Shown in pieces: positions 21,284 to 32,874 of a stretch of DNA of 64,000 nt. The DNA lies in NCBI RefSeq assembly GCF_047511655.1, contig NC_133386.1, positions 80,541,501-80,605,500 on the forward strand. The letters are read 5' to 3'. This stretch comes from Castor canadensis. Taxonomy: Eukaryota; Chordata; Mammalia; Rodentia; Castoridae. The notes beneath the pieces are model-generated. The model had not been told where the DNA came from. It worked only from the letters and a program-made list of their open reading frames with translations, and made no database searches. Position 1 is the stretch's first letter. Every line of letters starts with the position of its first letter. A program made the translations under genes and the position numbers.

Positions 21284-23163
21284 TATCAGGATATAAAGTC
21301 AACATACAAAAACCAGTAGCTTTTAAATACACCAACAATGAACAGGCTTAGAAAGAAGAAATCAGGAAATGAATCCATTCACAGTAGCCTAAAAAAACAT
21401 TTAAAATGTAGGCATAAACTTAAACAAGGAGGATAAAGACCTCTACAATGAAAACTATAAAACCCTGGAGAAAGAAATTGAAGAAGACACCAAATGATGG
21501 GAAGACTTCCCATGTTCATGGTACTGACAGAATTAATTCCTGAAAATGGCTATACTACCTGAACCAATCTATGCACTCAACACAATGCCCATCAAAATCC
21601 CCTGGCCATTCTTCACAGAAATAGAGAAATCAATCCTAAAATTCATATGGAAACATAAAAGACCCTGAATAGCATACATAATCCTGAGCAAAAAGAGCTA
21701 TACTGGAGGTATCACAATACCAGACTTCAAATTACCCTACAGTGCCACACTAACAAAAACAGCCTGATACTGGTACAAAAGCAGACATGAAGATCAAGAG
21801 AACAGGATATAAGACTTAGAAACAAAACCACACAGCAGCAGCCATTTGATCTTTTAACAAAGGAGCCAAAGATTTTACATTGGACAAAAAATAGCTTCTT
21901 CAACAACTGGTTCTGGGGGGAAAGGGAACATAATGGAGGAAATGAACTGAATAGGAGTCCATGGTATGCATATAAACCAATATCTCATAAAATCCCCTGT
22001 GCAACTATTATGCCTTATTAATAACAATTTTAAAATAAATTAATAAATATGAACAACCTGTAGAAAAATGGTTCTGGGAAAACTGTCTATTTACATCCAG
22101 AAGACTGAAACTAGCTAGACCCCTATCTCTCACCCTGTACAAAAATCAACTCCAGATGGGTCAATGATCTTAATATAAGACATGAAACTTTGAAATGACT
22201 ATAGGAAAAAATAGGGAATGCTCCAGAAGACATAGGCCTAGGTAATTATTTTCTGAGTAAGACTCTAATTGCCCAACAAATAAAAGCAAGAATTGACAAA
22301 TGAGACTGCATAAAATTAAAAAGATTCTTCACATCAAAAGAATGGCCAGAATCAAGAGACAATCCACAGAATGGAAGGGAATTCTCCACCAGATATTCTA
22401 TAGATAAGGGATTAATATTTAGAATATATAAAGAGTTGAAAAGCTGAAGTAGAAAAAGAACAAATAATTCAATGATAAATGGACAATTGAATTTTATAAA
22501 TAATTTTCAGCAGAAGAAATTCAAATGGCTAATGAGTACTTAAGCAATGTTAAGCATCTTCAGCCATAAATAAAATGCAAACCAAAATTACACTGAAATT
22601 CCATCTCACCCCAGTCAGATTGGCACCATCAAGAAGCCAAACAACAACAACAAATGTTGGTGGGAGTGAAAACTAGTACAACCACTACAGAAGGCAGTAT
22701 GGAGTTTCCTCAGAAAACTAAAAATAGAGCTATCTTATGATCCTGCCATATCACTCTGCATATATCTGAAGGAGTATAAATCAATACATGGGATAGATGC
22801 CTGCATACTCATACAGCTCTCTTCACAATAGCCAAACTGTGGAATTAGCCAAGGTGCCCAACAAACAATGAGTGAATAAAAGAAATCATGGAATACAACA
22901 GTAAGGAAAGTGAAATTATGCTATTAACAGGAAAATGGATGGAATTAGAGATCATCACGCTGGGCGAGATAAGTCAAAGTCAAAAGACCAAATATCACAT
23001 CTCACACATTGTGGAATCGAGACCTAAAATGATGTTGATTGACTACGATGATGACAATGAGGATATTAATAATGAAACATGAATGTATTTGGGCAGCTGT
23101 CTGGGTAGAGGAGAGAGGGAAGGGAAAGGGCACTAAGAGTGCTCTACATGGATATATATGAAG
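21284..23163 (+). mobile_element. old L1 fragment, ORF2 C-terminal half and 3' UTR start
   Basis: From 'caggatataaagtcaacatac' onward this parallels L1-A ORF2 from about 10020 to its end but at clearly lower identity, with many stops and frameshifts. The end of ORF2 is readable at 22888-23082 (GKWMELEI...QSQKTKYHI). It is 5'-truncated. A separate L1 tail interrupts it at 21918-22068 and a SINE cluster begins at 23164. Confidence 0.85.
21908..22078 (+). mobile_element. L1 3'-tail insertion nested in the old L1
   Basis: The 10-mer 'tggttctggg' occurs at 21908-21917 and again at 22069-22078, and the ORF2-like sequence is continuous once the intervening 151 bases are removed. The inserted piece contains 'aaagggaacataatggagga' and ends 'attttaaaataaattaataa', resembling the 3' UTR of another L1 type. 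It is a very short, 5'-truncated insertion. Confidence 0.65.
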
Positions 23164-23505
23164 GCAGCATAATGAATCATGCCTATAATCCCAGCACTTG
23201 GGAGGCTGAGGCAGGAGGATTATGAGTTTGAGAACAACCTGACCTACGTAGAGAGACCTTGTATCAAAAACAAAATAAAATAAGCCAGGAGCCAGTGGCT
23301 CACACCTGTAATCCTAGCTACTCAGGAGGCAAAGATCAGGAGAATTATGGTTCAAAGTTAGCTGGGGCAAATAATTCATGAAACCCTATCTCAAAAATGC
23401 CCAACATAACACAGAGCTGGCAGACTGGTTCAATTGGTAGAGCACCTGATAGAAAACATGAGGCCCTGAGTTCAAACCCCAACACCACCAAAAATAAATA
23501 AAAAA
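23164..23505 (+). repeat. B1-like SINE followed by composite B1-like/tRNA-like SINE
   Basis: 23164-23283 is a 7SL-derived unit ('cctataatcccagcacttgg', 'gaggcaggaggat') ending in an A-rich tail. 23284-23505 is a second unit starting 'gccaggagccagtggctc' that joins a 7SL-like head to a tRNA-like part ('ggttcaattggtagagcacc', box B 'gagttcaaacccc', 'aacaccaccaaaa'). Confidence 0.8.
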
Positions 23506-23509
23506 CAGA

Positions 23510-23995
23510 AATGCATATAGACACATCATGGGAGTTTTAGAAGAAGGAAACAGACACAAGGAACATTTGAAAAAAATAATGACTGAAATCTTCCCAAACC
23601 TGATTTAAAACATTTATCAACGCATCCAAGAAGCTTGTAAAATTCAAAAAAGGATAAACTCAAGTGATCCACGTGTGCACATTTTACTCAAACTGTTAAA
23701 AAGCCCAAGATAAAGAAAATTTTCAAATCTGTAAAAGAGAGATGAGGCTTAATATAAAGGAGATCTGCCACAGAAGTCAATGGGATAACAAATACATTTA
23801 AAGTGCTAAAAGCTAAAACAATTGTCAAATAAAAGTTTTATATCCACCAAAACTATCCTTCAAAAATGAAACAGAAACACTTCCAGATAAACAAAAATTG
23901 AGAGTTCATAACTAGTATATCTACCCTAAAAGAAATTCTAAAGAGAATCCTTCTGGGTGAAATGAAATGACATTAGAAAATAATTCAGCTTCACG
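23510..23995 (+). mobile_element. old L1/HAL1-like ORF1 C-terminal fragment
   Basis: Translated in pieces this gives ORF1-like blocks: an RRM start ('MGVLEEGNRHKEHL'), 'EIFPNL', 'IQEACKIQKRIN' and, in shifted frames, the tail equivalent of the YPAKLSF region ('tatccaccaaaactatccttc'). Many stops. It is too diverged to be from the same family as L1-A. Confidence 0.6.
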
Positions 23996-24084
23996 TTAAA
24001 AGTAAAACACTGGGTTAATTAAAAGGAATAAATAAAAATCAGTATATAGAATATTACAGAAGAATTGAACTAAGATTTTATTTC

Positions 24085-24235
24085 TGCCCTTTACTTAGCT
24101 GCAAGTAGTTGGGTGTATCCTTAACTCCTCTGACACTCAATTTCTTCATTTGTAAAACAATACTAATAACATCCTCCAAGTGTTGTAAAGATTAAGGAAA
24201 ACTTAAATAGGTCCTATAATGAGTATTGAACTGGA
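24085..24235 (+). repeat. MIR SINE
   Basis: 'cttagctgcaagtagttggg', 'ccttaactcctctgacactc', 'tttcttcatttgtaaaacaa' and 'gtaaagattaaggaaa' follow the MIR core in order. Confidence 0.75.
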
Positions 24236-24569
24236 CTAGTATATGACAGAAAACATGGATACATACTATTGATATTTATTTCTCCTTCCTTTATATTCTG
24301 TCTACATTGAACCTTTCTTCCATACTCAAAGAATCCCAATAAGTAGAACTGGACAAGTCTACCTATTATAGGACATTTGACACAGCTGTATGTTAAGTAA
24401 TGCTCTGTGCTTAGTATAATATATGACATATAGTTCATATCACTAGTAGATATTATGATTATACACACACATATATGCACATAAAACTGAAGCTGAAATG
24501 TGTGTGTATGAGAGGAGAGAGAGAGAAAAAATTTTAACTTCTATGTCCTCCCCACTAAGAAACTGATGA

Positions 24570-25145
24570 TAGCTAAAATCCAAGGGAATGTAAAATGATA
24601 CACTTTATTTGGAAACCAGTTTGGAACTTTCTAAAAAAGCTAAGTATACCTACTGAGTGACCAGCCATTCCACTTCTACATGTTTACCCTGAAGTAATAA
24701 AAATTAATGTTCATACATAAGGGTATATGTAAATGTTTATAGAAACTCTATTCCAAATAAACTAAACCTACAAAAAAAAGTAAATGTTCCTCAAAAGGCA
24801 AATGGATAACAAATTGTGATAAATCAATAAAATCCCATTCATTACTATTGGGAATAAAAAGATAAAATGATTACTATATTCAAATACTCAGATCCACCTC
24901 AAGTGAATTATCTCAAAAATTTACACAGTATGGGATTCTATTTATTTATCATTCTTCAATGTACAAATTTATAGTGATGAAGAACTGATGAGTAGTCATC
25001 ACGCTTTAGAGGGTGAAGGATGTGTGTGACTAAAAAGCTATAGCTTCAGGGTGTTTGGGAGGCACAGGGATTCTCTTTGTCCTGATTTTAATTTGGTTAT
25101 ACATATGTCTAAGTGTGTTTAAATTTACATCAAAATGACAGCTCT
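24570..25145 (+). mobile_element. old L1M-type 3'-end fragment
   Basis: The order 'gggaatgtaaaatgatac', 'ggaaaccagtttggaa', 'cattccacttctacatgttt', 'ttcatacataagggt', 'gcaaatggataacaaat', 'gtatgggattctatttat' and 'gtgtgactaaaaagctatag' follows the last part of ORF2 and the 3' UTR of ancient mammalian L1M elements. Confidence 0.7.
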
Positions 25146-28100
25146 CCTAAATGATAGTTTGTTTTGTGTCTCATTAAGGAATATTAAATAGTTTACTCTT
25201 TTGAGGTCAAGATATGATTTATTCTTTCCTAAGAAAATACCCATATAATTTAAAAGCATTCAAAACAACACATACACATTTTCTAACAGTACTAATTTTA
25301 ATGAGGTAACATTCTACCTAAAATTACAGAAGTTGCCAGGGAATTTCCATGTTCTCAGAAGCACAGGCGAAAAGCAAAAGTAAGGGATGCAAGTAAATTA
25401 AATTGTTCTCCTTTCTCTGTGCTATACTCAAATTTATCAGTCAATGCCTATTCACCTGTCATGATAAACTAGTTCATCTAACACCAATGTGTTAAATAAT
25501 TTCTCCACTAAAACAGAGTTGCTAGGCATGACCCCCTACAGTATCTCAAATGACGAGCCAAAAAGCCAATTCAGATGTAGCTGGTAGTATAAACACAATT
25601 AGACAACACTTCCAGTCCTTTTGTCCTCATAGTCATGGTGATTAATGAAGGCAGGAACTAAAAATAACTGCACAACAGGTGGTAAGATGCCCAGCAACAG
25701 CACTTGGGTTTCTGCAATGCTTTTCATGAATGCTAACTTACAAACAACATGAGAAAGTGGATGGAATATCAAAAGAAGCAGTGTTAATAACGTTCTTAAA
25801 ATTAAAGAGTATCATAATAAACATGGATGACTTTCCTGGCTACTGCCTAGGATTTTAAATTCCAGGAGCTTAGGAAATGCTGCCAAAGGATATAGTCCTT
25901 TCTCAGTGTCTATGACAGGATCATGCAGCTGCTCCAGACACCCATGTGACCAATATGTAGAATCGCGTCTTGGCATTATACCATTGGGTGAAATGTTACA
26001 ACTTTGACATAGCAGCCAAGAAAAACATGAAATTAAAGGAGATGCATTAAAAACAAGCTTGTGCAAGCCTGAGAACAGCTTTTGAAAAAGTTAGACTATT
26101 ATTCCATAACCTGTTCAGGCCAAAAAAAGAGTTTAACCAGTGGAAGTTGGTGATAATTCCATTGACAAACTTACTTACTAAATTATCTGATTATTGCCTC
26201 CTCTCCTTCATTTTCCTGCTCTTATCTGGCCAAAGGTGCTGACATTAGATTGTCAGATTCACCTTATATTAGGGAGAGGAAGATTTGATGACACTTTTGC
26301 CTTTGTGATTAAAGATATATTGTCAGTTTAACAAAAATTGAAATAAATTCAACTATTGCCTGAGTGTCTATTAGTAGTGATGTAAATGTTTGATTTTATG
26401 ATAATTATTGTATATAGCTGTATAGCTGTGCACATGAATACTCATCCAAAAGGTGAATAGGGGAAGAAATGTAGTCAAGCCCTATTTATAGTGGCTTCCC
26501 CCAGGAAAAAGAACCTCCTGCTGTTAATGTGCCCATCCACTGGTGGTACCTATTTGAAATTTGCCTACCAAGGAAGGATGTCTTTTCTTAATTCACAGGA
26601 ACACACTGGCATTCACACAGAGACCTTAAAGATGAAAAAATAATATAATTAAAAGAAATTGACTGATATAGTAAGAGCCAGGAAAATAAACAAAGCAATT
26701 GAAAATGGAGGGTAGACTTTTTTTTAATTAAGATCCAGAAATGTAGCCCATAAAGATAGAGCAGTCTTGAGTATCTGAAGAGAAGGCTGTGAGTGTCATG
26801 TGAGTTAGATGGAACCACAACCAGAATATTCCCTAAAAGCTACCTCATGTATTTGAAGGTAACTAAGGCCCCAGTGATCTGAGATGTTAGAGAGCTTGGC
26901 AGACTGAATTGTTTTTGCTTAGTTCAGTTCTCTGCTTTCCTATGGGTGTCATCACAGCTTTGTCAGTGAGAAGTCGGGTAAGTCTCCAAAGAGTCATATA
27001 GAGAATGGGTATAGGAAATGGAAAGAGAAAAAGCCAACACTGACCACAATGGGGCACAGGCATTGGGCCTGTTATTTACTTCATCCTTTATAGAGATGGT
27101 ACAGAAAAAAGAAGAATGGATAAAAACATTGGCAAGCAACTCAATCATGTACATGAAGCCTTCTAACAGGATGTATGGACAAAGATTCTGTAGTCAGAGA
27201 GTTACAGGAAAAGACTGAGAAGTATCAGCAGAAAGTACTTGAGCAACAGGAATAGCTGTCACTTCAACAAACTATTACTGATAAGCCTATAATCACAGTT
27301 CAACCTTGTGAATTCCATACAGTCAAGAAAACACTTATGACTATGTTCTCCTACCTGAAGACAGTGAAACAAGGAAGAATAATTTGACTCTTGATCATAC
27401 ACATAACAAAATGAAACCAGGAATGCTAAGAGAAAAAGAATCAGGGCCCACAAAATAAAGTTGATATATTCTGTTCAGCTGATTTCTCTTAAGCAAGTCA
27501 TGAACGGCTGTTCTTTCAACCTCAATAGGTAAAAGGACAAGAAATTTCTTCCCTTAGAAAAGAAATTTCACCAAGGAATCTTCATAATCCTTTATTCAAT
27601 GTAAGGGGTAATATGAAGATTTTCTAAGTTCAAAAAAAATTTTCATAGAATATGCATGTTAGCAAAAGTACAAAAAGATAACATAAGTAAATTTAATATA
27701 CCAGACATTTCAACTGAAGCATGGTGTACAGATAAATCAGATCACCACCAAGAAGCACTCTTTAAGCCCCAGGCTGCAGATCGTATAAATGTACATGTAT
27801 CATGCATCATAGCTGTCATACCAAGAGGACTGGAGCGAGATGAGAGGACACCACTTTTGAATCACTTTCTAAATTCACTGTTAAGTTGAACAAAAACTCT
27901 AATTTTTTCTTAGCATTCTGGAGAGACACAACATCCTCAGTCTTGCCACATTTGAGGGAAGGTACCAGGAAGAAAACTAATATGGAACTCAGAGACAGTT
28001 GTGAAACTTGCTTAGAACAGAAGAAACTTTATTGGAAATTTAGCAAATTGACCACATAGCTTCAGCTTTAAAAACCTTACAACTGACAACATAAAACCCT

Positions 28101-28602
28101 CAAATTTTGTAAACACTTGTGTCAAGACAACTCTGGATAGAGTTTTGTGTTTGCCACAGGGGAACTGGATGTAAATACATTTCCACTTTGAGACTTGTCT
28201 AATGCACTGGGAGAAGCTATCCAAAGAACACAATGACCCCTTCAGAAGCCCTTTCCTAAGCAAGGCAGTGAATTAGTGGTACTAAGTGGCACAGAGGACT
28301 GCATGTACCTTAAATGTGTGAATTTTGGCAAGCAGTAGTTTTCTGATCATCTGTTAAATCTAAAAGGGATTTCCTCCCACATTTTAATTCACATTTTAGT
28401 GGAGAGACTTAAGGCTCATTTGAAAATAGACACATCAAGTTCTATGTGCTGATTTTGGACTTGTAACACTATGAAATCTTGATTGTAAACTAAATTTGAG
28501 ATAATTTATAGAAAAACTACTGGTACAACTACTTGAATATTTTTCTAAAAGTATAACTTTTTTATCTTTTAGAAGATCATTCTGTATAAAACTATAATAT
28601 GT
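25146..28602. other. unclassified intergenic sequence
   Basis: About 3.5 kb in which I recognise no repeat or gene. Open frames at 25812-26066 (minus), 27018-27218 and 27656-27889 (plus) are short and lack motifs. Old repeats diverged beyond recognition by eye are likely. Confidence 0.4.
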
Positions 28603-28983
28603 TGTTATGGTGGTTTGAATATGACATATTCCCCCAAACGTTCATGTTCCGAAGGCTTGATCCCTAACTGGTGGCACTATGAGATTAGATCATGACTTCA
28701 CCAATGGATTCATCCATTACTAATTTCATAGTGAACTGGCTATTAGGATGTGGAACCTGTTGCAGGAAATAGATCACTGGGGGTATAACTATGAAGGATG
28801 TATCTGGTCCCTGATCCCTTCTTGTCTCTGCTTCCTAACAGCCACTTGGTGAACAGCTTTCCTTAACCATGCCCTTCACCATGACGTTTCTGCCTAGCCA
28901 CACACTTAAGAACAAGGGAGCCAGTCAGTCATGGACAGAGACCTCTGAAACCATAAGCCGAAATAAACCCTTCCTTCCTTTTT
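28603..28983 (+). mobile_element. MaLR-like LTR, 5' part (split by an L1)
   Basis: Begins 'tatggtggtttgaatatgac' and holds 'gttcatgttccgaaggcttg', 'ggtggcactatgag', 'gatcactgggggtataac' and 'aagccgaaataaaccc' (AATAAA near 28962), matching the LTR at 16372 in layout. It resumes at 30689 after the L1. Confidence 0.7.
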
Positions 28984-30677
28984 AAAAAATTTTTATTAGG
29001 ATATATTCACTGTACATGGGGGGAATTCATAGTGACAAATCCAGTTAGGTCTATATTGCACATTAGTTACATCGTCCCCATCTTATCTCCCACTCAACCT
29101 CCTCTCCACCCACTTAAAGCAATTGCAAGAGGTTTCTTTGTTCTATTTTTATAGATGTATGAAGACCATCAACCAAATACCCTCACCTTAAATCTCCTTC
29201 ATTCACCCTCTCTCCTCCCACTAGTAATACCTCCATACACACTGTACTTATTTTACAATTCTGTCTTTCATTCTTAATATTTAACTTGATGTTCAAAGGG
29301 GTTTCTCAATGTATCACCACTGTGGGTATACTTTACTTCGATCTGTTCAACCCCTTCCCTTCGTCTCTCTTACCCCTTTATCTCCCACCCCCCACTATTC
29401 AACAGCTTTCAATACACATCCTTCTTTCCTCTACCTTTACAGATATCACATTTTACAATATTAGTGATGCTCTATCATTCTCTTTTCCTTTCCCTCTTTC
29501 TCTGAGTTCCATAGAGTAGTTCTACCATCACAAACATGTTCTACATCTGAGTTTGTTTATAATCATGTTTGCTTTTGTGTATATGTTTCTTTTAGCTCTA
29601 TCTTCCATGTATGAGAGAAAAGATGTGACCTTTGTCTTTCTGATCCTGGCTTACTTCACTTAACATAATGTCCTCCACTTGCATCCATTTACCTTCAAAC
29701 CACATGTCATTTTTCCTTATGGCTGAATAAAACTCCATTGTTTATATATACTACATTTTCTTGGACCATTCATCAGTTGTAGGGCACCTGGGTTGCTTCC
29801 AAAGCTTGGCTATTGTGAATAGTACTGTGAAGAACATCAGTGTACAGCTGTCTCTATTATATGCTAATTTATATTCCTTTGGGTAGATGCCCAGGAGCAG
29901 TATCATTGGACAATATATGTGTCCTATGACTAGTCTTTTTGAGGAATCTTCACACTGCTTTCCATACTGGTTGTACTAATTTGCATTCTCACCAACAGGG
30001 TATAAGTGTTCCTGTTTCACCACATTCTCACTGGCATTTGTTGTTATTGCCCTTGAATACAGCCATTCTAACTGGGGTGAGATGAAATCTGAGTTTTGTT
30101 TTGATTTGCATCTCTTTTATAGCCATGGAAGTTGAACACTTCTTCATGTTACTGGCCATTTATACCTCCTCCTTTGAAAATTCCCTATTTAATTCATGTG
30201 CCCATTTCTCCATCGAGATGTTTATCCTTTGGCGGTTGAGTTTTTTCAGTTCCCTGCAGATTCTGGATATTAGTCCCTTATAGGAGTAGCTGGTGAAGAT
30301 TTTCTCCCATTCTGTGGGCTGTCTCTTGAATGTGGTGCCTGTTTCTTTTGCTGTGCAGAAGCTCTTTATTTTGATGCAGTCCCATTTGTTCATTCTTTCT
30401 CTTAGATGCTAAGCCTTTTGAGTTCTACTTAGGAAGTCGTTCCCTATACTTGTATGTTCCAGTGTATGTCCTAGTACTTCCTGGAGTTGTTTCAAAGTTT
30501 CAGGCTTTTTATTGAGGTCTTTGAACCACTTTGAGTTAATTTTGGTACAGGGTGAAAGACAGGGATCTAATTTCAGTCTTCTACATGTGGATATCCAGTT
30601 TTCCCAGCAACATTTGTTGAAGAGGCTGTCTTTTGGGCTCTTTCTTGAAGATTAATTGGCTGTAGATGCATTAAGTC
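28984..30677 (-). mobile_element. 5'-truncated L1, antisense, inside the LTR
   Basis: On the minus strand: ORF2 C-terminal sequence (30160-30393 reads [35 protein letters not shown]), followed by a 3' UTR ending at an A-rich tail seen as T-rich sequence at 28981-28995. Short matching sequence 'ccttccttc(c)ttt' lies on both sides (28969-28982 and 30678-30688). The 3' UTR differs from that of L1-A, so it belongs to another, older L1 type. Confidence 0.8.
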
Positions 30678-30688
30678 CTTCCTTCTTT

Positions 30689-30735
30689 AAGTTCTTTTCT
30701 CAGATATTTTGGCCCAGTGACAAAAAACTAAACAA
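30689..30735 (+). mobile_element. MaLR-like LTR, 3' part
   Basis: 'aagttcttttctcagatatt' and 'aaaactaaaca' complete the LTR interrupted at 28983 and correspond to the end of the LTR at 16822. Confidence 0.65.
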
Positions 30736-31109
30736 GTACAGTTATATTCATGTTCACAATGTAATTATGTAATTATGGTAATCATAATTCAAAATTCTAT
30801 ATGTGCTTGATGGAGTTGTATTATCATAATGTATATTTGTTTTACTTTATTGCTTGGATTTATAATAAGAGCTATTGAATTTGGTAATGTCAAATGTTTA
30901 TAGGGAACCTATAATAGAGACTATTCAACAACATAAATAATGAACTAACTTCCAAACCTAAGACATCTGTTACCCAATGATAAACTCATGCTAGAATCAT
31001 TAAAAACATTAGATTATTTTTAATAATACACAGAATTTTAACTTTTACTATGTGCAAAGCTACATGTACAATGAATTAAATATTAAAAGTTACTTCACAA
31101 ATAAAATTG
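30736..31109. other. unique AT-rich sequence
   Basis: Nothing identifiable. Confidence 0.5.
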
Positions 31110-31432
31110 GGAGCCAAGCATTAGTGGCTCAGGCCTGTAACCCTAACTAATTGAGAGAATGAGATCAGGAGGATTGCAGTTTGAGGTCAGCCTGAAGAAA
31201 TCATTCACAGGACTCAATGAATAGCTGTGTGCAGTGGCATACCTGTCATCCTAGCTGTGGCGGCAAGCATAAAACAGGAGATTATAGTCCACACCAGCAT
31301 GGGCAAAAAGCGAGATCCCATCTCCAAAATAATCAGAATAAAAAGGGATAGAAGAGTGACTCATGTGGTAGAGTGCCTGCCTTGCAAGCTCAAAACCTTG
31401 AAATCAAACCCCAGTACCACCAAAAAATAAAA
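31110..31432 (+). repeat. composite SINE (B1-like units + tRNA-like unit)
   Basis: Two 7SL-like stretches ('agtggctcaggcctgtaacc', then 'gtggcatacctgtcatccta') are followed by a tRNA-like unit with 'gactcatgtggtagagtgcc', box B 'aaatcaaacccc' and 'agtaccaccaaaaaa'. Confidence 0.8.
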
Positions 31433-31999
31433 TGAGATTGGGATAAGATTAGACCTGGGCTCAGAAACTGAGAATATACAGGTTCATGTGCTTGCATAAT
31501 GAGAAACAGTTATATATCTTTTTTAAAAAATCGCAAGAAACGCTTAACAGAAAATTAATTCTCTGCTTAACAGAGAATATATTTTCACTCTGAATTTTGC
31601 TTCTGAATATTATAAAAATGTGGAATTTTATTAAAAAAATTGTCAAATGAATGAGTTGATTTGAGTTTTTTTCTAAAAGTACTGATTCCATTGAATGGTC
31701 ATATGTGCTTAGTCTATAAAAGCAGATTAAATAAGATAATCAGAGTATTGAGAAAAGATTTAAAAACTTTGGCCATGAAAATGTGAAATGCACCTAAGAA
31801 ATGATTTTCAGTATGAGGAAATCATGGGGAAAATGCATCCTTTAATCTTCATATAGATGGAGTAATTTAGAATGACATTTCAATAACAACCACACAACAT
31901 TCACTGGGAATTTCTACATTTATGTCTAATTTTAATACTTGAAGTCGTGATTATTGCACCCACTCAGTACAATGTTATTCTTTCTTTCAAATATGTCTG
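31433..31999. other. unclassified AT-rich sequence
   Basis: Nothing identifiable. Confidence 0.45.
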
Positions 32000-32001
32000 G
32001 A

Positions 32002-32090
32002 GGGCTTAGGGTGTGGCTCAAGTGGTAGAGTGCCTGCCTGGCAAGCACAGGCCTTAAGTTCAAACCCCAGTACTTTCAAGAAAAAAGAAA
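32002..32090 (+). repeat. tRNA-derived (ID-like) SINE, complete
   Basis: 'gggcttagggtgtggctcaa' and 'gtggtagagtgcctgcctgg' give the box A region (32013-32024). 'agttcaaacccc' (about 32057-32068) gives box B. An A-rich tail follows. It retains both pol III promoter boxes in good form and is the cleanest single tRNA-like unit in the window. Confidence 0.85.
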
Positions 32091-32394
32091 AACCTCACAA
32101 GCAGATCTGGAAATAAATTTTAATATTTTGTTCTTATTATATTTTCTTTTGTTTTCCTAGGCAGAAGTACCTTATAGCATTTACAAAGATTTTTACAATG
32201 TATCAAATATATCTTACTTGAATTTCCCCCTCCACTGCTCTTGCCCATCCCCCTTGATTTCTGGAACAGTTTGCATTCACATACATGTGTATACACTGTT
32301 TTCACCTTTTAATCTGTACATCAAAAGCAGATTGGAAACAATATAGAGAAGGTAACCTGGAAGCAAAACAAAATGTAAATGAAGTCCTTTGAGG
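32091..32394. other. unclassified sequence
   Basis: Nothing identifiable. Confidence 0.45.
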
Positions 32395-32560
32395 AATAGA
32401 AGCCTTCCCAGGGTCCTCCATATGCTGTTCACTCTACTTACAATGACATTCCCATTTCTCAAGATTTCTACCATTCAGTCTCCACAACTTGGTGCCAACC
32501 CCTTTGTGAAACTTTGCCTGGATTATCCTCACTTTCTGAGGCCTCACAACACTATTAAAG
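32395..32560 (+). repeat. L2 LINE 3'-end fragment
   Basis: The order 'caatgacattcccatttctc', 'aacttggtgccaac', 'ctttgcctggattatcctca', 'ctgaggcctc' resembles the pyrimidine-rich part of the L2 3' UTR. Diverged. Confidence 0.45.
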
Positions 32561-32723
32561 CAACAGCATTACTTATAAAAGAAGGACCATGTCCACCTCC
32601 ATCTACCATGAAAACTTGGTAGAAATGAAAAGAAGAAGGGAGAATGAAAGGAAAGACAGTGAAGGAAGAGATGGCAAAAGTACAGAAATAGGGCAATATA
32701 TTCAATTCTAAAGATGAATTAAA

Positions 32724-32736
32724 AATATTATTTTTA
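32724..32736. repeat. left target-site duplication of the RMI2 retrocopy
   Basis: 'aatattattttta' here is identical to 34963-34975. Between them lies the whole GC-rich insert, poly(T) side next to this copy. Confidence 0.75.
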
Positions 32737-32835
32737 TTATTTTTTTTTAATTTATTTTACTGTTTTTACATTTATTTACATGTGTATACATTGTTTGGGC
32801 CGCCTCCCCCCACCCCCACCCTGAACCGCTACCCA
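32737..32835 (-). mobile_element. L1 3' end forming the tail of the retrocopy
   Basis: Minus strand: a G-rich purine stretch, then 'cccaaacaatgtatacacat', 'gtaaataaatgt' and an A-rich end, the same order as the ends of L1-A and the other young L1s. Only about 100 bases are present and no duplication of its own brackets it. Its left flank is the duplication that pairs with the far end of the RMI2 copy. Confidence 0.7.
32771..32776 (-). promoter_or_regulatory. AATAAA polyadenylation signal of the retrocopy
   Basis: AATAAA on the minus strand about 16-20 bases before the A-rich tail. It lies in L1-derived sequence. Confidence 0.6.
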
Positions 32836-32874
32836 TCCATTCACTTTTCAATTAGCCCTAACTTTACAGGAAAC

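Noticed and set aside
22888-23082. Acidic C-terminus of a small open frame
   Set aside because: It is the end of ORF2 of an old L1 read through into its 3' UTR.
25812-26066. 84-codon minus-strand frame in unclassified DNA
   Set aside because: No motif, no supporting neighbours.
29286-29519. Plus-strand 77-codon frame rich in Pro, Leu and Ser
   Set aside because: Lies in the antisense 3' UTR of an L1; composition effect of a pyrimidine-rich strand.
32002-32090. tRNA gene candidate with box A and box B
   Set aside because: It matches the window's SINE family with a SINE body and A-rich tail; no proper cloverleaf acceptor pairing seen by eye.
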